Source: Apostichopus parvimensis (lineage: Eukaryota; Echinodermata; Holothuroidea; Aspidochirotida; Stichopodidae). Taken from it: a DNA stretch of 21,574 nucleotides. The position numbers and the translations under genes were made by a program. The stretch covers positions 5,480-27,053 of the forward strand of contig KN895525.1 in NCBI GenBank assembly GCA_000934455.1, read 5' to 3'. Shown here piece by piece: positions 1 to 21,574 of this stretch. Each line of letters opens with the position of its first letter. The first letter of the stretch is position 1. Under the pieces are notes generated by a model. The model searched no databases. It was not told the DNA's origin and saw only the letters and a program-made list of their open reading frames with translations.

Positions 1-105
1 AGTGGTTATATCAATGGGCCCTACACTGTATCCTTGATCAGTGGTTATATCAATGGGCCCTACACTGTATCCTTGATCAGTCATCAGTGGTTATATCAAT
101 GGGCC
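1..105. repeat. 39-bp tandem repeat (minisatellite edge)
   Basis: Two perfect 39-bp units (1-39 and 40-78) are followed, after a 7-base interruption, by 20 bases of a third unit (86-105). The array runs off the left edge, so its full copy number is unknown. The unit begins agtggttatatcaatgggcc. A short open frame runs through it, but it is a by-product of the repeat and resembles no protein I know. Confidence 0.9.
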
Positions 106-652
106 ATTTGTCATGAAAAACAAGACTGGAAGTTGGTCTGGACCTCTCATGTGGTTGACGTATCATTGTGGTTGAAAGTACAACCAGGTAGAAAGTCAGA
201 TAGTACCTGTTTTAGTTAACAACACTTAAAAAACAAATTTGTGGTATATCTTACTCATCAAATGAAGAATGGTACATAATACACTTCTAAGGCACATTCC
301 ATAATGGGACATATTCCAAGAATAATCGTAAATATATATAGTATTTCACTTCTTTGTAGGATTTTCTTCACAATTGACCACGTTTCCCCTGATATTCCTC
401 GCCTCTCATGGTGTGTGAAATTAAGATCCGGGTATAATTTAGTGCTTACATTTTATACAGTTGGTTGTCCAGGTTAATAAATTTCTCATAAAATACTGCA
501 GAACGTGTGCTTCAAACTGCATTTTGCAATGATGTGATACTGGTAAGTTGATCACCCTCGTTGTCTTGCTTCATAATTTAATGAGTACTAAACTTTGTAA
601 TAAAGCTTATAATCTATTGATGATATATCTTTTTTAATTTTTTTCATCCTAG
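106..652 (+). other. Intron or upstream sequence of the + strand gene
   Basis: AT-rich sequence with no convincing coding content. Its 3' end is a strong splice acceptor: a nearly pure T run from about 628 leads to the AG at 651-652. A good donor-like site (GTAAGT at 542) follows a short open stretch (about 501-541), but the matching acceptor is weak, so no exon is called there. Confidence 0.6.
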
Positions 653-868
653 GTTACATCACAGCCTGACCTGTATCCAGCATACCAAGGCCCACCAGCT
701 ACTATGCCTTATCCAACCCAGCAGTACGCTTATCCTCCTCAGTTCCAGCAACAGCCTATGTACCCCCCAGGTCCACTTCCGGCTCAGAGTCCACCCCCAC
801 CAACCAACGCAGGGCAGCCACCCTCATACACACATATGCTCACTCCAACTGCACCTAGCGAAAGTTAG
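653..868 (+). CDS. Terminal coding exon, Pro/Gln/Tyr-rich C-terminus with PPxY and PTAP motifs
   Basis: An open frame of 71 codons follows a strong polypyrimidine-AG acceptor and ends at the TAG at 866-868. The peptide is rich in Pro, Gln and Tyr, with short repeats such as YPAYQGPP, QQYAYPPQ and MYPPGP, and looks like an unstructured tail. Near the end it has QPPSYTHM, which fits the PPxY consensus bound by WW domains of NEDD4-family ligases, and then TPTAPSES, which contains the PTAP consensus bound by the UEV domain of TSG101 (ESCRT-I). Such pairs occur on trafficking adaptors and on cytosolic tails of membrane proteins, for example the ARRDC, LITAF and Shisa-like families, but I cannot assign a family because every upstream exon is outside the window. 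The reading frame is the only long open one and gives a low-complexity tail typical of real proteins. The incoming intron phase is assumed to be 0. The gene converges on SMARCD. Confidence 0.75.
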   Translation, partial: VTSQPDLYPAYQGPPATMPYPTQQYAYPPQFQQQPMYPPGPLPAQSPPPPTNAGQPPSYTHMLTPTAPSES

Positions 869-3492
869 AAAATCATATCCATTTCTTTTTTGTTTTATTT
901 AGCCTCAAGTTGACATAACCATTCTTTCTGTATAACATACATTGGACATATGATTACTTACCAATAGTTAGTCAAATTCAACCATTAAATAATTTATATT
1001 CATGTAAAAAACATGGACTGTCAATTACGAATGAAAGGGACTTTATATATACTGCATTAACCTAGCATTGACATACAACATGGCAATTCCATTGATTTCA
1101 ACACAGCTATGTACATTACAAGTAAAAAATGAACTTTTTGTGATTTTTATAATGATTTTCTTACATCAGTATGAATGCTATTATTTGTGAATCAACAATG
1201 GCTAATTCTGAAACTCTTACAGCTTTATTCTAGTCTTATTTTCTTAATTAAGTACCTTGCTTGAAATCTGGAAGTTTGTCTAAAGGCATCGTTAATCTCT
1301 GTTGCAGTAGATTAACAGTACAGTTTAAGGCTCGTGGGTGTTTTCACCGACCTATTAAAGTCACATGAAGAATAGTTAATGCCTGGGAAGGTAGCATAGA
1401 ATAGAGGTCTTTGTACCCCTGGAAAGACACTTTAAAGGGTCTACAGCCAGATGGTGAATAGGGAGAACAGTAATCAGCTCCAAATTTGTATTGTGAAAGA
1501 GTACTCTTTGCTGAAGCTTTGGTAACATCCTCAATTTATTGATCGGGGCTCAGTTATGTGGTAAACACCGAATCCTGATGCTCTTGTGTTCTCCTAAGCC
1601 TTGCAGAACTTTTCCACCTGTTACAAGCTACATCTATCGGGGTAAAACTGAATTGTTTACAATTCTAGGCATCTAGACTACCATTGTTCCATATTGTGTC
1701 CATATAGGTTTTTAACTATGAGATCTCTGTGTTTGGTCACTTCATCCAAACCTTTCCACCGTGTTTTCTGTGTAACTCCCATTACCGTACGTGTTGCGTC
1801 TGTGAAAACTGCCCTGTTTGTCTGTGTATTAGACTAGATGGTTCAGTCACTTTAATTGATGAAGCCAGCTGTTTAAAGGGTCATTTCTCAAACATTTAAA
1901 AGTGTTATGGAAATACGACCTGGACTTATAATGGTGTTTTTTAACATTCTTTAACATAGCAGAATTAATTCTGTGCCTCAAGACATTCTTTAATATATCA
2001 GAACATCCAATCAACATAAAAGTAAAAAATAGAACTCTCTGAAAACTACCCCAACAATTTTTTGGGGGGCATTTTCATAACAATTTGTGGATGAATTACA
2101 AATCATTTAAGAGTGAATACTTTTACTACAGAGGAATCAACGTGTTCATTGAACACTCCTAAATAAAAAGACTGTTTTATTTACAAGCAAAGAGCCAACC
2201 AAACTTTTGATTTGTGGTTTTCATATTTGAATGTTTGTCAAAACCTTATAAACTGAAAATTCTTATACAGCATAAAAGAAAATAAGTGTTTCCATTTTCG
2301 TTGGAATCTGCAACATGGATTTCTGCAAACAATATTGCCGCATTGTAACTTTTCGTTCTTGACAAGTATTATCAGCAAATGGTTACGATTCCAGGGTATT
2401 GTTTATTATTACTTTATTGATTTGTGTCACATGGGATACATAAGTCGGATAAGTTGTCTAAATGTTTTCCCATTTTTAACTTTGATTTGTTATTGGTGTT
2501 ATTTCATTTTTCATCCTTGGTGTTTATAATCCATGTACTTGGTGGTTATAATGTTATAACGCTTTATATATACTACTATGAAACGCATTAATTCCTTCGC
2601 CAGTAAACATTTTGGAATAACCAGGTAGGATTGAATGACACACTTGGCTTGATAAATTACACCTTTTTGATAAACAAGGTATTTTTAAACCATGGTTCAG
2701 TGCTTTAAAGAAGTTGTGGGTAAGGGTAATAGGTTAAGTGAGAGTTCTGTTTTAGTTTCATTTGAAAACAAAAATTTGGTGTTGAACTATTTTGTCAACC
2801 CTATAAAGTGTTTTTGTTTTAAGTTCAAGAAGTATTAAAACCTGGCTAAGCTGATGGTTCTTTTAACAACTGTTTGGTATTAACTTCTGATTTTCTATAA
2901 ATGTTATCCACATTGTTTATTCTGGAGTCTGAATCCTCTGTGAATTCTCCCCTCTATGATTTTTGTTGTTGTAATTGGTGCACTTCATTAATGAAAGAGA
3001 TTTTGTACTCGGGCAAGTAAGAAGAGGAGGGAGGAAGGGAGCAAGGGTGGTTGTATAAATCAGTACCATTTAAGATTTCTGTGGTCATTATTCTTTTTGT
3101 CAATTAATATTAATTGTGTCTGTATATATTTGATCTTTTTACTATGATAGTGAAGTCGTTGGTTATCAAGTGCAAATTATATATTTTTGTGTCTAATATT
3201 TTTGTCTGCCATTCATGTAACAATCAATTAGGATATGTGAAGGGTTAATACAATCTGTTTCTTCTTTGACTGTAATCTTCTTGTGCATTTATTGTGGATG
3301 AAATACTCTCCTAGATGTATATATGACAACGTAGCATCACAAATGGACCAGAAAATTATAAAGAAGTTTGAAAAAGCCAAGAAATTATAAGATTGGAATA
3401 AGGCTTGGACCTATCACAACCATAACCTCATCATAAAGTCCTGTGATCTACCTAATGAATGATCCAGCTGTTAGTGGGTGGCTATGGACCTT
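869..3492 (+). other. Probable 3'UTR and intergenic sequence
   Basis: About 2.6 kb of T-rich, non-coding sequence with no clear mobile element. AATAAA polyadenylation-signal matches on the + strand occur at 2162-2167 and, past the minisatellite, near 3964, so the 3'UTR of the gene ending at 868 may be 1.3 kb or longer. Two Pumilio-type UGUANAUA matches lie at 3121-3128 and 3316-3323. The 64-codon open frame at 2335-2529 is AT-rich and has no recognisable domain, so it is not called as a gene. Confidence 0.45.
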
Positions 3493-3939
3493 GGATACTG
3501 ATTAACCAGGGATCATACTGATTAACCAGGGATCATAATGGTTGACCAGGGATCATACTGATAGACCAGGGATCATACTGATAGACCAGGGTTCATACTG
3601 ATAGACCAGGGAGATCATACTGATAGACCAGGGATCATACTGATTGACCAGGGATCATAATGGTTGACCAGGGATCATAATGGTTGACCAGGGATCATAA
3701 TGGTTGACCAGGGATCATACTGATAGACCAGGGATCATACTGATTAACCAGGGAGATCATACTGATAGACCAGGGATCATACTGATTGATCAGAGATCAT
3801 ACTGATTGATCAGAGATCATACTGATTAACCAGGGATCATACTGATAGACCGGGATCATACTGATTAACCATGGAGATCATGCTGATAGACCAGGGATCA
3901 TACTGATAGACCGGGATCATACTGATAGACCAGGGATCA
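3493..3939. repeat. 22-copy, 20-bp minisatellite with GATA-like cores
   Basis: Twenty-two imperfect units of about 20 bp, consensus gatcatactgatagaccagg. The variable core comes in five versions: atagacc (10 units), attaacc (5), ggttgacc (4), attgatc (2) and attgacc (1). A two-base expansion (gagatc for gatc) appears after units 6, 13 and 19, each time followed by an atagacc unit, which hints at a higher-order repeat of six to seven units. The array lies between the two convergent genes. Confidence 0.95.
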
Positions 3940-4233
3940 CAGACAGTTTGCATTCTCTTCTAAAATAAACATTCTCAACTACATTTTCTTCTTGTCAACC
4001 CTTACGATATTTGATTGGTGTTACAGGAACACTTCCTGCCCCATCCCATCCTTTATAAATGGTGACTTGGATCAACATTCTGAATATTAAGTTGCCCTCA
4101 AATAGCAAGAGCAAACCAATGGGTGATAATCATGACCAGGCTTGCTAACATTCTTTTGAGAGCAGGAATCTCCAGTTTAACCCACACAGGATTAAAACAA
4201 TTCCCAGATGGTACTGACATTTGTTCATGATAT

Positions 4234-4344
4234 TAGTCTAAGAGACGGACTTCAGTCAGCTCGCAGCTTTGATAAGCCAATGATGGCTTCTTCGCGAGTT
4301 CCTGCTTGCAGGAGGATCCAATTACATACACACATACATACATA
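4234..4344 (+). mobile_element. 5'-truncated SINE copy A with CATA-rich tail
   Basis: About 85-90% identical by eye to the block at 6985-7087. Shared features are the GACTTC.GTCAGCT start, the hairpin AAGCCA-ATGA-TGGCTT (4274-4289), the hairpin CCTGC-TT-GCAGG (4301-4312) and a terminal CATA-type simple repeat. The tRNA-like head present in the other copy is absent here, as expected for 5' truncation on retrotransposition. The orientation is the same as in the other copy. Confidence 0.75.
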
Positions 4345-5463
4345 GTATTAATGAAAGTATGTCAGGCATTCTTTGTGTAGCAAAGATTTTTAACCCATTT
4401 CCTAAAGAAATAAAGAGAAGAGAATACAAAAACATTCAGTGATCTCATCTTTTGAAATGTTATCTGTGAAACTACAAACTAAATAAAAAGGAAATGAAAT
4501 TGAAAATAACAATAAAGAAAGAAAAAGATGGTTGTGCTTTAAAATGAACCCAATGCACACAAGGCATCACTTAACACAATGGCATTGTTAAAAATTGTAT
4601 CTGAGAAATAAAATGAACTAAACATGATATGCTTGTTATTTTACAAATTACAGAAAGATTCCTACTATTATTTTGAACTAACTGTTACAAAACTTGCTTG
4701 TTTCAAAAATGGAGCATTTTGCTAGATGTTGGTTGCTTCACAGACCCTACCATACTATGACTCGGACATAATTTAAGCACTAGAAAAGGTACTTTAATAT
4801 CCAAAGACCCATGTTAAGAAAAGGATAGTTGCTGCTTTACTGCAGAAATTCTCACATGAAACTTAACAATATTTCAAGCTATTAACTTTATATCAATCAA
4901 TCAATCACATATCAATATATGATATCAGTAACAGTCAGCTTGCGTATTTTAGCTCCCATTAATTCTGTTCTGATTTATTCTTAAAGTTTAGCGTATAACC
5001 CTACAATACCGCACATGCTCACTGACTACACGATTACCACATACTTTCCTTAACCATACCTGCCAACCAAATTTTTGAGACTGATGGTTTGGTGTTATCA
5101 GCTCAAGGAATGATCTCTAACTATCACATGTAGAAACCTACAACCAGTAGGACAAAGTAAAGAAGATTTATATCGATGTTTTGTATAATAGCCGAAATGA
5201 GTTTTTAGGCGTATTTGACTTGTTCCGGCAAGAATTCTTTACGGGGTTGGAAGGTCTGCTTAACTGTTGCATTTAACTTATTTTTCAATCTTGTCAATAC
5301 ACTATGTTTGGGGAGAATTTGGACCACATTGCATCCAGAAAGTTGAACATGTTACAAAAAGGAGAGCAATACTAATAAGCATTATCAGGGAATGTGCACA
5401 ACATTGAAGCCGACTTACTGTTGTTATAAAACAATCAAATTACATTATTTCACTTGCTGGTGT

Positions 5464-5510
5464 GCTTAAGGAATCAGTCTGTGCTTAAGAAATCAGCTTA
5501 AGGAATCAAA
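5464..5510 (+). repeat. Three short direct repeats
   Basis: The motif gcttaaggaatca occurs three times, the middle copy with one change (gcttaagaaatca), within about 47 bases. The first two copies are preceded by tgt. This is a small local tandem duplication with no coding meaning. Confidence 0.7.
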
Positions 5511-5954
5511 GTCAAAGTTTTAAAGTAACGGTGTAATTATGATGGAATTGTGCCAAGAAGTGAAAATAGTGTCATGAGTACACCAATTCATAATTTATTG
5601 TAAGAAGACCAAGGTTTTCATCAAGCCTTCTATGTCGTTAATTTATCGAGGTGACCACCACATCAATACAACATGGCTAAGGTGTGAGAGAAAGAAGGGG
5701 TGTTTCTAAATAGTGGTTTCTTTAAAACACATATGTTGGTGTACAACTACATTGTTCATTTACATGTTTGTTTTTCTCTACACTACGTTGTTTAAAACCA
5801 CAAGGAAGCTGATAGGCCCTAACTATGTGTCTGACAGCACTCCTGGCTTCCCTTTAATAATTCTTAAATACTGCCCTCTACTTCTGTAACATCTTTTGCC
5901 ACCCAAATAAATGGGATGGTAGTTCATTAACACTTAACTACATAACATTTTGTT

Positions 5955-5960
5955 TTTATT
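5955..5960 (-). terminator. Candidate SMARCD polyadenylation signal
   Basis: The + strand tttatt reads AATAAA on the - strand, about 150 bases beyond the SMARCD stop codon at 6108-6110. It is the first exact match downstream that I see. Chance matches are common in AT-rich DNA, so use is inferred. Confidence 0.35.
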
Positions 5961-6107
5961 AATGAAATATAGATGTGTATCACTTTCAAGCTAATCTTTA
6001 AACAAGGGAAGGGGTGGTGAATTTTGACTTTGCTAATTACATCTATTACATTTCAAACTACTGTTTAAACTTAGCGATTTCAACTCAATTGCTGCCTTCC
6101 TCCTCCA

Positions 6108-20606
<14,499 letters not shown>

Positions 20607-20832
20607 CTGAAAGAATAAAACGTGGGAAGTCACCTTCATTAGAAACAACTTAAAACACATTGAGCTCAAAAACAGGAAATAAAGGTAAAGTTTATGTGAT
20701 TAGTATGAAATTGCAGTCAGCAATAAATATTTATGATGAACATCTTATTACAATGTACCAGTAGTTTATAATCAACATGATGGTAAAGTATAGGAGGAAG
20801 GCCGGAAGCAGTGAAGCAAAAACCTGTCCAAT

Positions 20833-20851
20833 ATCTCTCTCTCTCTCTCTT
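20833..20851 (+). repeat. CT dinucleotide microsatellite
   Basis: About nine CT units in a row. Confidence 0.85.
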
Positions 20852-20860
20852 TGACATAGT

Positions 20861-21015
20861 TATACATATACTCTCTTCTGGTGTCGGTCACTGAGGGTGC
20901 ACAGTGTTAAAAGATTACCAGGGCATACTAGACACGGTAGAATGAGGTGCTAATGTTGTGGGGAGACAGGTAAGCGGGGAGCGAAGTAAATATACATATA
21001 CTGTCTTCTGGTGTC
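20861..21015 (+). repeat. Pair of 25-base direct repeats, 130 bases apart
   Basis: tatacatatactctcttctg plus gtgtc (20861-20885) recurs at 20991-21015 with one change (g for c). The 105 bases between have no obvious relation to the flanks. This may be a local duplication or a long target-site-like duplication around an insertion. Confidence 0.75.
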
Positions 21016-21574
21016 CACAAATTGAAGCTGTAAATTTAACTGGAAATACACAGAAACTGTACCTCAGGCTCAAAAAAAAAAATGCTTTAATATGCTACTG
21101 AATGAGAAACCTGTATGTGGCATGGTGTACACAGGATCGATGACTCAATTGAAAACCATATTGTTATCTCACTGATGAAAAAGTTCAATTTCTCTAAGTA
21201 ATTACTCATTTGAATGGAGGTACTTTCATACTTCTTTTAATAATGAATACATAATTTTAGTAAATCTTGACTTTCAATCTAATTTAAACAAAATATGAAC
21301 GATCTAATTCTGTTTGTAAAAATAAAGTACACACCCAACCGTAACCTTGAAATGACAAAAAGCAAAATGCAAGGTAATGACCCAAAAGACTTTTTACTTC
21401 CTGTGGCATACATGAATAAGAAATTAAAGCTCTCTTGTGCACCAGAGACGATGAAGATATAGCTACACGCCATACATTCATTATCCATTAAGTACATCTT
21501 GTAATTCCAGTCTACCTAGTCAGCAAAATTGGTAAATAACCCTTCACACATCACCACTGTACCCCTCCTTCTAA

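Larger units (their letters stand above)
3940..6107. other. Intergenic sequence and SMARCD 3'UTR side
   Basis: Mostly AT-rich sequence without genes. It contains a SINE fragment (4234-4344) and a short repeated motif at 5464-5510. For the - strand SMARCD transcript, a polyadenylation-signal match (AATAAA on the - strand) lies at 5955-5960, about 150 bases beyond the stop codon, which would give a short 3'UTR. Nothing else is recognised. Confidence 0.5.
20607..21574 (-). other. Part of the upstream SMARCD intron
   Basis: I searched here for the expected upstream exon (the segment before QKRKLR) and did not see it, so this is intron. It contains a CT run (20833-20851), a pair of 25-base direct repeats (20861-20885 and 20991-21015) and AT-rich sequence. 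The two overlapping - strand open frames at 21279-21497 lack recognisable domains. Confidence 0.75.

Noticed and set aside
34..219. 61-codon open frame over the left-edge tandem repeat
   Set aside because: It is created by the repeat unit and has no recognisable protein features.
501..541. Possible 41-base exon before the + strand terminal exon
   Set aside because: The donor (GTAAGT at 542) is good and one frame is open, but the acceptor (ctgcag near 495-500) has a poor pyrimidine tract and the peptide is unlike the Pro/Gln-rich tail.
3493..3939. CRISPR-like array
   Set aside because: The units are contiguous without spacers and the DNA is animal nuclear sequence, so it is a minisatellite.

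Overview
This is a window of an animal nuclear genome, most likely a marine invertebrate. Coding sequence is a small part of AT-rich DNA, genes are split by GT-AG introns of 0.8 to 2.6 kb, and there are tRNA-derived SINEs, minisatellites and microsatellites. Repeat style and single-copy-type BAF60 protein fit an invertebrate deuterostome such as an echinoderm, but the species cannot be fixed from the sequence.

Two genes are supported, and they converge tail to tail. On the + strand, the last coding exon of an unidentified gene (653-868) encodes a Pro/Gln/Tyr-rich C-terminal tail with a PPxY and a PTAP motif. Its 3'UTR probably runs for one to a few kilobases. On the - strand, eight consecutive coding exons (20606 down to 6108) encode 336 C-terminal residues of the SWI/SNF (BAF) subunit SMARCD/BAF60, including the whole SWIB domain and the natural stop codon. 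All seven introns are phase 0. The N-terminal third and the promoter lie beyond the right edge.

Region by region: 1-105 a 39-bp tandem repeat; 653-868 the + strand terminal exon; 869-3490 its UTR and intergenic DNA; 3493-3939 a 22-copy, 20-bp minisatellite; 4234-4344 a 5'-truncated SINE; 6108-20606 the SMARCD gene. Its introns hold a longer copy of the same SINE (about 6853-7087), G-rich and polypyrimidine stretches near splice sites, two members of a second tRNA-like family (12795-12873 and 13115-13178), a degenerate triplication of the 3' end of the SWIB exon (14496-14825), a CpG-rich islet (15890-15993) and a dispersed-type repeat with TGACCT motifs (about 16495-17165).

I do not see a new multi-gene system. 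The points most worth a second look are the exon-fragment triplication, the SINE with a conserved two-state hairpin module, the repeat-borne direct repeats resembling nuclear-receptor sites, and the G-rich and polypyrimidine intron elements near SMARCD splice sites.
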